A stretch of DNA of 64,000 nucleotides from Halomicrobium katesii DSM 19301 (GCF_000379085.1 NZ_KB905378.1:529075-593074); one strand, 5' to 3'; counted from the stretch's first letter, positions 8,026 to 18,406 are shown. Program-made: numbers and translations. The notes: generated by a model from the letters alone, not told the origin.

Positions 8026-9147
8026 ATGACACGCGAGTCAGCGCGACTGTCTGATCTGGTATCACGGCGGAAATTCATACTGACCTCTGGTGCGGTCGGT
8101 GCTGCGGGACTCGCAGGCTGCACCAGCGGAAGTGAACAGGGTGACGCCGGGAGCGACGGCGGTGACGGTGGCGATGGCGGCGACGGCGGTGACGGTGGCG
8201 ACGGTGGCGACGGCGGCGACGGTGGTAGCGGCGACGACTCGACCGTCGACCGGGCGTCGCTCTCGGGGGACGTCCGAATCTCGGGGAGCAGCACGGTGTA
8301 CCCCGTGGCCGAGGAGGTCTCTCGACTGTGGAACGAGGAGTACGGCGACGGCGTCGGGTTCAACATCACTCCGGACGGCAGCGGCGGGGGCTTCGAGAAC
8401 GTCTTCATTCCGGGCGACAGCGACGTCAACAACGCGAGCCGCCCGATCAAAGACGAAGAGCTCCAGCGCTGCCGCGACAACGGCATCGAGCCGGTCGAGT
8501 TCTTCGTCGCGCAGGACGCGCTCACCGTGGTCGTCAACAACGACGCTGACTGGCTCGACGAGATCACTCTGGAGGACCTGGGAGAGATCTGGTCGCCGGA
8601 CACCGCTCCCGAGATGTGGAGTGACGTCAATTCGGACTGGCCGGACGAGCCGTTCGACCTGTACGGTCCGGCGAGCACGTCGGGAACCTACGACTACTTC
8701 ATCGAGGCGGTCATCGGCGAGACCGAGTCGGACCAGCCGATCCGCAGCGACTTCGAGGGGACCGAGGAGGACAACCTGATCGCACAGGGCGTCTCCGGCA
8801 ACGAGTACGCGTTCGGGTACCTCCCCTTCGCGTACTACACGAACAACCCGGACTCGGTCAAGGCGCTCAGCCTCGTCGAGGGCGGGAACGACCCGGTCGA
8901 ACCGAGTCTCGAAGGCGCACAGAGCGGGAACTACCCGCTCGCCCGGCCGCTATTCTTCTACGCCAACATGAACAAGCTTCAGGAGAAGACTCACCTCCAG
9001 GAGTTCATCTGCTTCTACGTCAACGAGGCCGACGAGGACTACATCGCCAGCGACATCGGCTACGTCCCCTCCAGCGACCAGATGGTCGAGGACAACCTCG
9101 CGAACCTCGAAGCGGGCATCGCTGGCGACTACGAGTTCAGCAGGTGA
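8026..9147 (+). CDS. pstS: Phosphate ABC transporter substrate-binding lipoprotein PstS
   Basis: A 373-residue exported protein. Twin arginines at 14-15 (SRRKFILTSG) and the lipobox GLAGC (Cys32) mark a Tat-exported, lipid-anchored protein, followed by a Gly/Asp-rich spacer (about 38-68). The mature domain has the phosphate-binding signature ISGSSTVYPV, and SGGGFENVF with INNASRPIKDEE-like residues, typical of PstS. It captures inorganic phosphate at the cell surface for PstCAB. A GTG at 8023 directly precedes the ATG at 8026, and the ATG is taken as start. First gene of the operon. Confidence 0.93.
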   Translation: MTRESARLSDLVSRRKFILTSGAVGAAGLAGCTSGSEQGDAGSDGGDGGDGGDGGDGGDGGDGGDGGSGDDSTVDRASLSGDVRISGSSTVYPVAEEVSRLWNEEYGDGVGFNITPDGSGGGFENVFIPGDSDVNNASRPIKDEELQRCRDNGIEPVEFFVAQDALTVVVNNDADWLDEITLEDLGEIWSPDTAPEMWSDVNSDWPDEPFDLYGPASTSGTYDYFIEAVIGETESDQPIRSDFEGTEEDNLIAQGVSGNEYAFGYLPFAYYTNNPDSVKALSLVEGGNDPVEPSLEGAQSGNYPLARPLFFYANMNKLQEKTHLQEFICFYVNEADEDYIASDIGYVPSSDQMVEDNLANLEAGIAGDYEFSR

Positions 9148-9195
9148 CCTGATCGGTCGAAGAGAGCGCCCAACGTCTACTCCAATTTCAGTATT

Positions 9196-10248
9196 ATGAG
9201 CAACGAATCACAGTCTGTCTCTGACTCACTCCAGCGAAACCAGTTCGTCGCCCGCAAGGAGCGCCTGTACGCATGGCTGATCGCGGGGAGTGCCGTTCTC
9301 ACGATCCTCGTGACCGTGGGTATCGTCCTGGCGCTCTCCGTGAACGCACTCACGTTCTGGAGGGAGATCTCACCGATCGCCTTCTTTACGGGCACGAACT
9401 GGAGTCCGAAGATCGCCGGTGAATACGGCGTGCTGCCGCTCGTGAGCGGGACGCTGCTCGTCACCGTCTGCTCGGCGCTCATCGCGTTGCCCGTCGGGCT
9501 GGCGGCCGCGATCTACCTGAGCGAGTACGCGAGCGAGCGCGTGCGGTCGATTCTGAAACCGGCACTCGAGGTGCTCGCCGGCGTGCCCACGGTCATCTAC
9601 GGATACATGGCGCTCGTGTACGTGACGCCGCTGATCGACGGCTTTCTTCCCATCGACGCCACGGTAATCCCGTCGAGAATCCAGATTCTCGCCATTCCCG
9701 ACTGGCTTCCGGCGATTTCGGGGTTCGTCCTCGCACTCCCGGAGTTCACGTTGGTCGTCCCGTCGCTGCGGACGTTCAACGCGCTGTCCGCGAGCATCGT
9801 CGTCGGGATCATGATCATCCCGATGGTCTCCTCGATCAGCGAGGACGCGCTCAGCGCGGTTCCCGACAGCCTCCGCGAAGCGGCCTACGGGCTCGGCTCG
9901 ACGAAGTTCGACGTCTCGACGAAGGTCGTCGTCCCGTCAGCGACCTCGGGCATCGTCGCCTCGTACGTCCTCGCGCTGTCGCGGGCGATCGGGGAGACGA
10001 TGGCGGTGACGATGGCGATGGGGATGAGCCCGCAGATGCCCTACTTCCCGAACGTCCTCAAGAACCTCGCCGAGTCGAGTCAGACGATAACCGCGGCGAT
10101 GGTACAGATCGCGGGCGCAGACTCCCTCGGAACGGGGCCCACGTTCGAAGCGATGTTCGCGCTCGGCATGACACTGTTCGCGATCACACTCACGATGAAC
10201 GTACTGGCTGAACTCGTCCGCCGCCGCTTCAGGGAGGCGTACGAATAA
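9196..10248 (+). CDS. pstC: Phosphate ABC transporter permease PstC
   Basis: A 350-residue membrane protein with about six hydrophobic segments. The binding-protein-dependent permease loop reads EAAYGLGSTKFDVSTKVV, near residue 235, and contacts PstB. A cytoplasmic N-terminus (about 25 residues) precedes the first segment, WLIAGSAVLTILVTVGIVL. It forms the membrane channel with PstA. Its stop overlaps the pstA start by one base (10248), indicating coupled translation. Confidence 0.93.
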   Translation: MSNESQSVSDSLQRNQFVARKERLYAWLIAGSAVLTILVTVGIVLALSVNALTFWREISPIAFFTGTNWSPKIAGEYGVLPLVSGTLLVTVCSALIALPVGLAAAIYLSEYASERVRSILKPALEVLAGVPTVIYGYMALVYVTPLIDGFLPIDATVIPSRIQILAIPDWLPAISGFVLALPEFTLVVPSLRTFNALSASIVVGIMIIPMVSSISEDALSAVPDSLREAAYGLGSTKFDVSTKVVVPSATSGIVASYVLALSRAIGETMAVTMAMGMSPQMPYFPNVLKNLAESSQTITAAMVQIAGADSLGTGPTFEAMFALGMTLFAITLTMNVLAELVRRRFREAYE

Positions 10249-11870
10249 TGGCGACCGAAGACGAGAGCGTCGACCAACTGCGTCAAGCGAGCGGCACACG
10301 GCTTCGAGAGCTCAAAGGCCAGCTCTTCGAGGCGGCGCTGCTGGGCGCGACGCTCGTCGGCATCGTGTCGTTACTGATCCTGTTCGGGTACATCGCGTTC
10401 GACACGTTTCAGCCCCTGACGGCCTCGGCCCAGTGGTATCTCCTGTACTTCGGGACGCTTGTGGCCCCGACCGCCGCGTTCACGTGGTACGCGAGACGGG
10501 ACCCGGCCGTTCGAGCCGTGAACGCGAAGGCCTTCGCCGTCGTGTTCGGCGGGCTGGCTGTCAGCCTCGTCACTTACGTCGTCGCGGACTCCGTGAGTCC
10601 GTACGACGTGCTCATCTACCTGCTGTTCGGAGCCATCCCGCCGCTGCTGGTCGGTGTGTACGGTCGCACGACGGACGAGCGGACGTACACCGGCCCCGCG
10701 ATACCGGTGGCGGCCGTGCTCGGCCTCGGTGTCGCTGCGCTGCTCTACGGCCTCGTTCGCCCGGTCGTCGGTATCGCGGCCCGGTGGATCGCGTATTTCG
10801 GAATCACGACGCTTCCGGTCGCCGGCATCATCGGTTTCGTCGTGGCGCGTCGCTGGTCGCCCCGGCATGGTGTAATGGCCACAGCGGCCGTCCTTCTGAG
10901 TGCGCTCCTGGTCGCTGGCGGGCTACTCGGTGTCGGTACCGATCCGTCGTTCTGGGTCGTGCTCTTTTCGACGTTCGTGGTCCCGGTGGGGTACGTCGTC
11001 GGCTCGACGGTCGGCACGAACTCGGAGGGTCGAATCGGCGTCCTCGGACCGTTCGTGCTCATCGGCGGCGTGCTCGCGGGTGCCACGCTCGAACGACAGC
11101 TCGCCATCAAGGGTCTGGAGAGCTATCTGACGCCGACGCTGCTCTTGGAGTCGTGGCACGGGCGGGTTGCGAGTGAGGCCGGCGTCTATCCCCAGCTCGT
11201 CGGGTCGATCGTCGTCGTCGGGTTCATGGCGATCCTCGCCTTTCCGATCGGAATCAGTGCGGCCGTCTACCTCGAAGAGTACGCCCCGAAATCGGGCTGG
11301 GGCAGTCGGTTCGCGACGCTGCTCGAAGTGAACATCTCGAACCTCGCGGGCGTTCCGTCAGTCGTCTACGGCCTGTTGGGGCTCGCCCTGTTCCGGCGGA
11401 CGCTTGGGTTCGGAACCGGGATCGTCGTCTCCGCTGCGGGGACACTCGGGCTCCTCATTCTCCCGATCGTGGTCGTCTCGGCACAGGAGGCGATCCGGGC
11501 CGTTCCCGACTCGCTCCGGGAGGCCTCGTACGGCATGGGGGCAAGCCGCTGGCAGACGCTTCGCAACGTGGTGTTTCCCGAAGCGGTTCCGAGCATACTC
11601 ACCGGGACGATTCTGGCGCTGGCTCGTGCGATCGGCGAGACCGCGCCACTCGTCATGATCGCGGTGGCGACGACGACGTACACGCCGCCTGAGGGGCTGT
11701 TCTCGTCGGCGACCGCGCTGCCGCTCCAGATTTACGCTGCGAGGTCCAGCGCGTTGCCAGAGTTCAGACACGGCGTGGTGCCGGCGGCCGCCATCGTGTT
11801 GCTGGCTCTGATGCTGGTGATGAACGCGACGGCCGTCATCGTCCGGAATCGATACGAGCGAGACACCTGA
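10248..11870 (+). CDS. pstA: Phosphate ABC transporter permease PstA with long N-terminal membrane extension
   Basis: 540 residues, far longer than a bacterial PstA (about 300). The first 300 residues contain roughly seven extra hydrophobic segments (such as [21 protein letters not shown]). The conserved permease domain begins near 315 with [18 protein letters not shown] and carries the coupling loop [20 protein letters not shown]. This extended form is common in haloarchaea. The extra segments may anchor or regulate the complex, but their job is not known. It pairs with PstC in the phosphate channel. Confidence 0.9.
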   Translation: MATEDESVDQLRQASGTRLRELKGQLFEAALLGATLVGIVSLLILFGYIAFDTFQPLTASAQWYLLYFGTLVAPTAAFTWYARRDPAVRAVNAKAFAVVFGGLAVSLVTYVVADSVSPYDVLIYLLFGAIPPLLVGVYGRTTDERTYTGPAIPVAAVLGLGVAALLYGLVRPVVGIAARWIAYFGITTLPVAGIIGFVVARRWSPRHGVMATAAVLLSALLVAGGLLGVGTDPSFWVVLFSTFVVPVGYVVGSTVGTNSEGRIGVLGPFVLIGGVLAGATLERQLAIKGLESYLTPTLLLESWHGRVASEAGVYPQLVGSIVVVGFMAILAFPIGISAAVYLEEYAPKSGWGSRFATLLEVNISNLAGVPSVVYGLLGLALFRRTLGFGTGIVVSAAGTLGLLILPIVVVSAQEAIRAVPDSLREASYGMGASRWQTLRNVVFPEAVPSILTGTILALARAIGETAPLVMIAVATTTYTPPEGLFSSATALPLQIYAARSSALPEFRHGVVPAAAIVLLALMLVMNATAVIVRNRYERDT

Positions 11871-11875
11871 TACCT

Positions 11876-12781
11876 ATGAGCAACAACGAAATCGCTACCG
11901 ACGACGGCATCGACGGCGCAACGACGACCGACACCGCTTCGAACACGCTCGATCCCTCGGGGGACCCACTGGTCGACCACGATATCTCCGTCGAGGGCTC
12001 GGACAGTCGTTCAGCGAGTTCGGGCAAGACGGTCATCGAATCCCGGAACCTCGACGTGTACTACGATGACCTGCAGGCTATCGACGACGTGAGCATGGCG
12101 ATTCCCGCCAGACAGGTCACCGCGATGATCGGACCGTCGGGCTGTGGGAAGTCGACGTTCCTCCGGTGCATCAACCGGATGAACGACCTCGTCGACAGCG
12201 CCCGTGTCGAGGGCGAACTCCGCTTCGACGGCCAGGACGTGTACGAGCAAGATATCGACCCGGTTGCACTGCGTCGCCGGATCGGCATGGTGTTCCAGCA
12301 CCCCAACCCCTTCCCCAAGAGCATCTACGACAACGTCGCCTACGGCCTGCGAGTACAGGGCCGGGACGGCGAGGTCGATCTCGATCAGCAAGTCGAGGAG
12401 TCGCTCAGGCGAGCCGCCCTCTGGGACGAGGTCAAAGACCAGCTCGACAAGTCGGCCCTGGACCTCTCCGGCGGGCAACAGCAGCGTCTCTGTATCGCAC
12501 GAGCGATCGCGGTCGACCCCGACGTGATACTCATGGACGAGCCCGCCTCGGCACTGGACCCGATCGCGACCTCGAAGATCGAGGACCTCATCGAGGAGCT
12601 GGCCGAGGAGTTCACGGTCGTCATCGTCACCCACAACATGCAACAGGCCGCCCGTATCTCCGACCGGACGGCGGTCTTCCTCACCGGCGGGGAACTCGTC
12701 GAGTACGACGACACGGGCACGATCTTCGAGAATCCCGAGCACCAGCGCGTCGAAGACTACATCACCGGCAAGTTCGGGTAA
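11876..12781 (+). CDS. pstB: Phosphate ABC transporter ATP-binding protein PstB
   Basis: A 301-residue ATPase with Walker [10 protein letters not shown] (from residue 86), PstB-type [15 protein letters not shown]-loop, signature LSGGQQQR (from 197) and Walker B ILMDEPAS (D221). An acidic, disordered stretch of about 45 residues precedes the domain, as in other haloarchaeal PstB proteins. It powers phosphate uptake through PstC/PstA. It starts 5 bases after pstA and ends 1 base before the PhoU-like gene. Confidence 0.95.
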   Translation: MSNNEIATDDGIDGATTTDTASNTLDPSGDPLVDHDISVEGSDSRSASSGKTVIESRNLDVYYDDLQAIDDVSMAIPARQVTAMIGPSGCGKSTFLRCINRMNDLVDSARVEGELRFDGQDVYEQDIDPVALRRRIGMVFQHPNPFPKSIYDNVAYGLRVQGRDGEVDLDQQVEESLRRAALWDEVKDQLDKSALDLSGGQQQRLCIARAIAVDPDVILMDEPASALDPIATSKIEDLIEELAEEFTVVIVTHNMQQAARISDRTAVFLTGGELVEYDDTGTIFENPEHQRVEDYITGKFG

Positions 12782-12782
12782 C

Positions 12783-13835
12783 ATGGACTCCCGCAAGATC
12801 CAGACGGTCGGCGGCGGGACCTACACCGTCTCGCTCCCCAAGTCGTGGGCACGGGCACAGTCGCTCGAAGCCGGCTCCGTCGTCGACCTCCACACGCACG
12901 TCGACGGCGTGCTCGTCGTCGAGGCCCGCGAGACCGACGACGGGGCCGGTCGCGTCGAAGTGGCCGTCGAGGACCAGCGCCCGGTCCACCTCGAACAGAC
13001 GCTTCGGGCGGCCTACGCCGCTGGCGCGTCGACGGTCAGATTCGAGGCTGCCGGCGAGTTCACCGAGGCCCAGTCCCGCCGGATCCAGTCGGTGACTCGC
13101 ACGATGACCGGGGTGACGATCGACGAGCGCACGGCGACTCAGATCACGGTCCAGAGCCTCGTCGACGCCGCCGAGGTGTCGATTCCCCAGTCCGTCCGCC
13201 AGCTCGCTTTCGTCGCCCTCTCGATGCACCGCGACGCGACGGCGGCCCTGGCCGGCGACGGCGGCCCGGACATCGCCGACCGGGACGACCAGGCCGATCG
13301 GCTGGCCGCGATGGTCGAGCGCCACTTCGGACGCGCGCTCGCCCGCCTCGACGAGGTCGACGCCCTGGGCCAGCGGCGGCCCGAACTGCTCGACTGCCGG
13401 CGGACCGCCTGCGAACTGGAGCGCGTCGCGGACCACGCAGAGCGGATCGCGACCACGGCGGCGGCCCTCGACGCGCCACCCGCCGAATCCGTCGACGCGC
13501 TCACCGACCTCGCCCAGCGGGCCAGAACGGTCGTCGAGGACGGCGTCGGCGTCGTCGTCGATCGGAGGGCTGCCGGGGCGGCCCGGGACGTGCTCGACCG
13601 TCGCGACGGCGTGAGAGAGCGAGCGGCCGCGATCGAGCGGCGACTGGTCGACGGTGCGGACGGCGACTACAGACTCGTCCGCGTCCTCGATAGCCTCCGT
13701 CGGACGGCCGAGCACGGCGGCAACATCGCCGAAGCGGGACTCCGCGGCGCAGTCCGCCGCGGGGACCACCGGGATCCCGTCCGCTCTCAGCGCGAGGGCA
13801 GCGCCGTCGACGCGGCCTCTGACGCGGGCAGCTGA
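12783..13835 (+). CDS. AbrB-PhoU fusion: phosphate uptake regulator
   Basis: 350 residues. The first about 45 (SRKIQTVGGGTYTVSLPKSW) form a SpoVT/AbrB-like swapped-hairpin DNA-binding domain. Residues 130-345 form PhoU-type helical bundles, with repeats such as LAFVALSMHRDATAAL and ACELERVADHAERIATTAAA. The E-x(2)-R-x(2)-D pattern is that of PhoU metal-binding helices. It sits last in the pst operon, so it probably senses transporter state and represses phosphate genes directly. DNA binding by the AbrB part is inferred from family knowledge. Confidence 0.88.
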   Translation: MDSRKIQTVGGGTYTVSLPKSWARAQSLEAGSVVDLHTHVDGVLVVEARETDDGAGRVEVAVEDQRPVHLEQTLRAAYAAGASTVRFEAAGEFTEAQSRRIQSVTRTMTGVTIDERTATQITVQSLVDAAEVSIPQSVRQLAFVALSMHRDATAALAGDGGPDIADRDDQADRLAAMVERHFGRALARLDEVDALGQRRPELLDCRRTACELERVADHAERIATTAAALDAPPAESVDALTDLAQRARTVVEDGVGVVVDRRAAGAARDVLDRRDGVRERAAAIERRLVDGADGDYRLVRVLDSLRRTAEHGGNIAEAGLRGAVRRGDHRDPVRSQREGSAVDAASDAGS

Positions 13836-13995
13836 CTCGGCTCTGCCAGACGCCACTGTCGTCGGCCACTCACTCTGCCCCTCGATTCCGCCGAGTGGCC
13901 GACGAATGTGGGCTGGTGAAACCGAATAGCTCCGGCCTGTTTCGATATGGCGGCGTGTGGAAACACTTTTGATCTATCTACCCGTCGCTTCGGGT

Positions 13996-14322
13996 ATGTC
14001 AGAGGACGAGTCGACTGACGAGGACGTATCCGTGTCGATGGAGATCACCGGCCGGTACGAAGAGGTCGTGTCGAAGCTGAAATCCGAGGAGAGTCGCCCG
14101 GACGCGCTCGCCCCGCTTGCCAGCGACCTCGAAACGCTGCTGGAGACGGTCCAGCGCATGGGCGGTGGCACCCGGAGCGCCATCGCCGACGAACTGCCCG
14201 GCGAGATGGCCGCCGACTACGACGCCGCGGCCGTCGTCGAGACGATGCAGGTCCTGGAGCGGTACGACCTGGTCGTGCTCGAAGGCAACACCTGGAAGCC
14301 GGGTCCCCGTCTCGGCGAGTAA
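13996..14322 (+). CDS. Conserved haloarchaeal protein, possible winged-helix fold
   Basis: A 108-residue acidic protein starting MSEDESTDED. The second half, RSAIADELPGEMAADYDAAA then VVETMQVLERYDLVVLEGNT, alternates helices and a short hairpin in a way that suggests a small winged-helix module, but no family was recognised. The start at 13996 is chosen because the upstream in-frame residues (METLLIYLPV) are non-acidic and lie in the promoter region. It lies between the pst operon and the nos cluster, and membership in either is unclear. Confidence 0.7.
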   Translation: MSEDESTDEDVSVSMEITGRYEEVVSKLKSEESRPDALAPLASDLETLLETVQRMGGGTRSAIADELPGEMAADYDAAAVVETMQVLERYDLVVLEGNTWKPGPRLGE

Positions 14323-14443
14323 ACGACGATCTGGCCCGCCACACCGTCGCCCTGCCGCCACTGGTCGGTCTCGTGGCTCCCACTCGTTTCGACGGGCACA
14401 CCACACGACGTTTGGGGTTGGGGATCGTATCGGCGACCAGTTC

Positions 14444-16360
14444 ATGGGTACTTCCGAGACGACTGGCTGGCAGTGGCTCGCGATCGCCCTCGTCGCGGTC
14501 GCCGCCGTCGTCGTGACCGCTGCGTTTACCGCCGACGCCGGCAGTGCCCGCCCCGAGCCGGTCGCGTACGACGAGACGGTCGGCGTCGGCCTCACGATGG
14601 AAGCCGAACAGATCGCGCGTGCGGAGGGGGCCTCTGTCCCCCGTGCGGAGGTCTTCTACTCGCAGTTCCGGTACGTGGTCGGCTACCCCGGCATCGACCG
14701 GCTGGTGAGTGCGCTGGACGCGCCCGCCCGCGCCAGTCAGTTCGGCTTCCCCCTCGCGGTGTACGTCTCCGACTACGGCGGCGTCTCGGTGGACTGCTCG
14801 GCCGGCGGCTCGCTCTCGGCGTCGGCCACCCCGGAGTGGACGCCGGCCGGGACCGCCCACTACGTCGTCGACAGCGACGCACGCAGCCCCGCCGGGCCGG
14901 TGATCGTCCCCTTCGAGGACCGCGCGGACGCCGAGTCGTTCACCGAGGACTGTGGCGGCCGAGTCGTCGACTGGCAGACGGTCCGCGCTCGGGAGCCGAC
15001 GACCGACGACCCCGCCGCGGGGGTCCGAGCACAGGTCGAGCAGCGAGCGTCGCGAGCCGACGAGCAGGTCGCGGCCGCCCGCGAGCGCCGCGATCGTCCG
15101 GTCTCGGTCGTCGTCGGCCGCGACGTGGCGACGCTACGGGCCGCGATCGACCGCGCGCCGCCGAACACGACGATCAGGGTCCCGACGGCGACCACCGTCG
15201 GCAACGTCACCGTCGACAAGCCGGTGACGCTGCGGGGCGAGGGCACCCGACTCGACGGCGGCGGCGACGGGACGGTCCTCCGGGTGACCGCCGATCGGGC
15301 CGGCGTCGTCGGCTTCGAGATCGTCGGCGTCGGGAACGCGACCGTCGGCGAACCGACGAACGACGACTCGTCGTGGGACGCACCGGTCCGCCAGGGATAC
15401 GGGCAGAGCGACGCCGCCGTCGCGGCGACGAACGTCTCCGGGCTCTTCGTCGCGAACGTCTCCGTCGAGACGCCGGCCAGCGGGTTCGTCCTCGTGGGGA
15501 CGCCCGGCGCGGTCGTCGAGAACGTCACCGTCGACGGGACCGACGACTGGCGCGACGGATTCATGGGCGTCGTCGGAATGGACGAGCCGATCGTCGTCCA
15601 GCACTCGACGTTTACCGACGGGCGCGACGGCGTCTACTTACACCGGGCCGACGGGACCGTGCTCCGGAACAACACGTTCCGACGCAACCGCTTCGGTACG
15701 CATCTGATGTACACCTCCGACGCACTGATCGCCGACAACCGGGCACGCGACCAGAGCCACGCGGGGATCGTCGTCATGACGGACCCCTCGGGCAACGCGA
15801 TCGTCGGCAACGACGTTCGCCGTGCCAGAAGCGGCATCCTCACCGCGGGTTCGAGGAGCTACGTCGGTCACAACGTCGTCGTCGGCACCGAGCGGGGGCT
15901 CTCGACGAACGCCGGTCGGTCGCTGTACGAGCACAACGTCCTCGTGGACAACGCGGTCGGCGTGATAGCGGCGACGATCGTCCCGTCGAACCGGGTCGTC
16001 GAGAACGACTTCGTGGCCAACGACCGCCACGCCACGAGCAGGCCCGGCCCCATGCGCAGCTACACGCACGACGGTCGTGGCAACTACTGGAGCGGTGCGT
16101 ACGACCTCGACGGGGGCGGCCCGACGCTGTCGCGCACCTACTCGGCGACGGACTCGGTCGATCGACGGCTCCACCGGAGCGACGCCGCGGTGGTGCTGGA
16201 CGAGGCACCCAGCGTCCGCGCGCTTCGCTCTCTCCGGGGGACGACGCCCGGATTCAGGTCGGCCAGTATCGTCGACACGGCACCCCTGACCGAGCCGGCC
16301 AACCCGAGACTCCTGGCGACGGCGACCAACGAGACGACCGGCGGGGGTGTCTCGCCGTGA
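14444..16360 (+). CDS. nosD: NosL-NosD fusion: copper-type periplasmic beta-helix protein
   Basis: 638 residues. A signal anchor (WLAIALVAVAAVVVTAAF, 10-28) is followed by a NosL-like domain (about 40-190) with the typical end HYVVDSDARSPAGPVIVPF and DAESFTEDCGGRVVDW. Then comes a NosD/right-handed beta-helix domain (220-570) with repeated ADNRARDQSHAGIVVMTD- and GRSLYEHNVLVDNAVGVIA-type coils. Such proteins help mature the copper site of nitrous oxide reductase outside the cell. Downstream nosF overlaps by 3 bases. No nosZ is in the window, so the target enzyme may lie elsewhere or differ. Confidence 0.85.
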   Translation: MGTSETTGWQWLAIALVAVAAVVVTAAFTADAGSARPEPVAYDETVGVGLTMEAEQIARAEGASVPRAEVFYSQFRYVVGYPGIDRLVSALDAPARASQFGFPLAVYVSDYGGVSVDCSAGGSLSASATPEWTPAGTAHYVVDSDARSPAGPVIVPFEDRADAESFTEDCGGRVVDWQTVRAREPTTDDPAAGVRAQVEQRASRADEQVAAARERRDRPVSVVVGRDVATLRAAIDRAPPNTTIRVPTATTVGNVTVDKPVTLRGEGTRLDGGGDGTVLRVTADRAGVVGFEIVGVGNATVGEPTNDDSSWDAPVRQGYGQSDAAVAATNVSGLFVANVSVETPASGFVLVGTPGAVVENVTVDGTDDWRDGFMGVVGMDEPIVVQHSTFTDGRDGVYLHRADGTVLRNNTFRRNRFGTHLMYTSDALIADNRARDQSHAGIVVMTDPSGNAIVGNDVRRARSGILTAGSRSYVGHNVVVGTERGLSTNAGRSLYEHNVLVDNAVGVIAATIVPSNRVVENDFVANDRHATSRPGPMRSYTHDGRGNYWSGAYDLDGGGPTLSRTYSATDSVDRRLHRSDAAVVLDEAPSVRALRSLRGTTPGFRSASIVDTAPLTEPANPRLLATATNETTGGGVSP

Positions 16361-17076
16361 CCGACGACGTTGCGCTCACGGCGACGGACCTCCGTCGCAG
16401 CTACGGTGACGTGACAGCTCTCGACGGCGTGTCAATCGACGTGGCCACCGACAGCGTGACGGCGCTGATCGGCCCGAACGGCTCCGGGAAGACGACGCTG
16501 CTGGAGGTGTTGCTGGGGATCGAACGGTCCGACGCGGGCACCGTCGACTACGGCGAGTCCGACGCCCGCCGACAGGTGGGCTATCTCCCGCAGCGCCCGA
16601 CGTTCCGGCCCGACGACACGGTCAGGGAGACGATCGCGTTCTACGCCGCGCTGGTCGAGGACGACCCGGACCGGCTGCTCGAACGCGTCGGGCTCGACAC
16701 CGTTCCGGATCGGCGCGTCTCGGCGCTCTCTGGCGGCATGACGCGACTGCTCGGGATCGCACAGGCACTCGCTGGCGATCCGCCGATCCTCGCGCTCGAC
16801 GAACCCGCGAGCGGACTCGACCCGGCCGTGAGCGACCGGATCTTCGGAGTGGTCGACTCGCTGGCGGCGGACGGGCGGACCGTGTTGCTCACCTCGCACG
16901 CGCTCTCGCTGGTCGAGCGGACGGCGGACCACGTCGTCGTCGTCGAAGCCGGTGGCGTCGCGGCGAGGGGGTCGCCGGCCGCGCTGTGTGAACGGACCGG
17001 CGGCCCGCTCCACGAGACGTTTACCGATCTGCTGTCGGAGCCGACGGCCGCGGTCGGCGGGGGTGGCGAGTCGTGA
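16357..17076 (+). CDS. nosF: NosF-type ABC transporter ATP-binding protein
   Basis: 239 residues from a GTG at 16357 that overlaps the nosD stop. It has Walker A GPNGSGKTTLLE (from about residue 36), Q-loop VGYLPQRPTF, signature ALSGGMTRLLG and Walker B ILALDEPASGLDP. The H-switch is TSHALSL. With NosY it forms an ABC unit that is thought to deliver sulfur or another factor for the copper centre of N2O reductase. The GTG start is supported by the overlap and by the domain beginning directly after it (ALTATDLRRSYGDVTAL). Confidence 0.88.
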   Translation: MTDDVALTATDLRRSYGDVTALDGVSIDVATDSVTALIGPNGSGKTTLLEVLLGIERSDAGTVDYGESDARRQVGYLPQRPTFRPDDTVRETIAFYAALVEDDPDRLLERVGLDTVPDRRVSALSGGMTRLLGIAQALAGDPPILALDEPASGLDPAVSDRIFGVVDSLAADGRTVLLTSHALSLVERTADHVVVVEAGGVAARGSPAALCERTGGPLHETFTDLLSEPTAAVGGGGES

Positions 17077-17891
17077 TCCGCCGGCTCGATCGCTTTTGGA
17101 CCGTCTTCGGCCGCGAGGTCCGGGGACTGGTTCGGACGCGGGTCGTGTTCGTCCTCGGGGCCGTCATCGCCGCGCTCGCGTTCGGCGTCGCCCGCGCTGG
17201 CGGCGGCCCCTCGGGCGGGTACGTGCCGACGGTCGTCGACGTGCTGGTCGTCGTCGAACTGCTCGTTCCGGCCGCCGCCTTCGCGATCGGCTATCGCGCC
17301 CTCGCCGACGCGACGGCCCGCGGCGAGCCGGCGGTGCTGGAAACCTACCCGCTCTCGCCGTGGACCTACGTCGCGGGCGTGTACGCGGGTCGAGCGGTCG
17401 CACTGCTCGCGGTAGTCGTCGTCCCGCTGTTGGCCCTCGGAGCCCACGTCGCGACGACCGCGGGTCCGGAGACGACGGTGCTCGCGAGCCACCGGGGCGT
17501 CGACTCGGTGTCGCTGTACGTCCGCTTCGTCGCGCTGACGGCGCTGCTGGGGCTGGTCACACTCGCCGTCGCGCTCGCGCTGTCGGCGGTCGCGAACTCC
17601 CGCCGCCGGGCGATCTTGCTCGGCCTGTTCGGACTCCTCCTCGCCGTCGCCGGCACCGACGTGACCGTCCTCACCGCCCTCGGGGGCGGTCTCCTCGACG
17701 AGTCCGCGCTCGGGACCGCCCTCGCCCTGACGCCCTCCGGCGCGTACCGCGGGCTGGTGTTCGAACACGTCCTCTCGGTGGCCTTCGAGGGCCGTTCCGG
17801 ATTCGTCCCGACCGGGATCGCCCTCGTCGCGTCGCTGTTCTGGTGGGCCAGTGGCCTCTCGCTGGCGGCGCTGTGGGCGGGATTTCGCTAA
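17073..17891 (+). CDS. nosY: NosY-type ABC transporter permease
   Basis: 272 residues, GTG start at 17073 overlapping the nosF stop by 4 bases. About six hydrophobic segments are visible, including VVFVLGAVIAALAFGVARAG and GLVTLAVALALSAVA. The layout matches ABC-2 permeases of the NosY family: an N-terminal REVRGLVRTR helix, a first segment, then the YPLSPWTYVAGVYAGRAV coupling region. It works with NosF. It ends 4 bases into the convergent regulator gene. Confidence 0.85.
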   Translation: MIRRLDRFWTVFGREVRGLVRTRVVFVLGAVIAALAFGVARAGGGPSGGYVPTVVDVLVVVELLVPAAAFAIGYRALADATARGEPAVLETYPLSPWTYVAGVYAGRAVALLAVVVVPLLALGAHVATTAGPETTVLASHRGVDSVSLYVRFVALTALLGLVTLAVALALSAVANSRRRAILLGLFGLLLAVAGTDVTVLTALGGGLLDESALGTALALTPSGAYRGLVFEHVLSVAFEGRSGFVPTGIALVASLFWWASGLSLAALWAGFR

Positions 17892-18406
17892 CTGTCCCGA
17901 CCGAGGCTGTCGTCGACGAGTCGGCTGAACCGATCGACCAGCCGGTCGGCCAGGGAGGGCTCGACGGTCTGTAACAGCCGTCGGGTCTCGGCCGGCCGCG
18001 TCAGAGCGACGACCGCCCGGCCGCGCTGGCCGTAGGACTTCTCGGCGACGCCGGCCTCGATCAGCGACTCGACGTGCCAGGAGACGGTGCTGCGGGCCAC
18101 GTCGAGGCGGTCGACCAGTTCGACCGATGCCAGCGGGCCGTCTTCCAGCAGGTGTCGGACGATCGATCGCGTCGTCTCCCGGCGGACCAGCGCGATCGCG
18201 CGCCGTTCCCAGGGGTCGTGCTCCCGGTCGAAGTAGTGCGTTCGACCCCGGATCTCCTCGGTGTCGATGTCGCCGGCTCGGACGAGTTTCCGGAGGTGAT
18301 ACTGGGCCTGCCCCGTCGCGATGTCGAGGCGGCGGGTCAGTTCGTTGAAGTGGATCCCGGGGTTCGCGGAGACGGACTCGCGCACCTGCTCTCTGACTGT
18401 CGACAT
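17888..18406 (-). CDS. Two-winged-helix transcription regulator, probably of the nos cluster
   Basis: 172 residues with two helix-turn-helix modules. Residues 1-60 (IHFNELTRRLDIATGQAQYH) and 80-140 (ASVELVDRLDVARSTVSWHV) are both of the ArsR/MarR-like winged type. The start at 18406 is preferred because the upstream in-frame extension (MIPRTENRRQAVYASRR) is basic and unlike the rest. It sits between nosY and nosL in convergent/co-directional order, so a role in controlling this cluster is likely but inferred. No ligand-binding domain is visible. Confidence 0.75.
   Translation of the reverse strand: MSTVREQVRESVSANPGIHFNELTRRLDIATGQAQYHLRKLVRAGDIDTEEIRGRTHYFDREHDPWERRAIALVRRETTRSIVRHLLEDGPLASVELVDRLDVARSTVSWHVESLIEAGVAEKSYGQRGRAVVALTRPAETRRLLQTVEPSLADRLVDRFSRLVDDSLGRDS

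Noticed and set aside
8150-8230. Tandem GGTGACGGTGGC-like DNA repeats in pstS
   Set aside because: They encode the Gly/Asp spacer of the lipoprotein. A similar tract occurs in ugpB (31027-31100), so this is a normal linker and not a CRISPR or mobile repeat.
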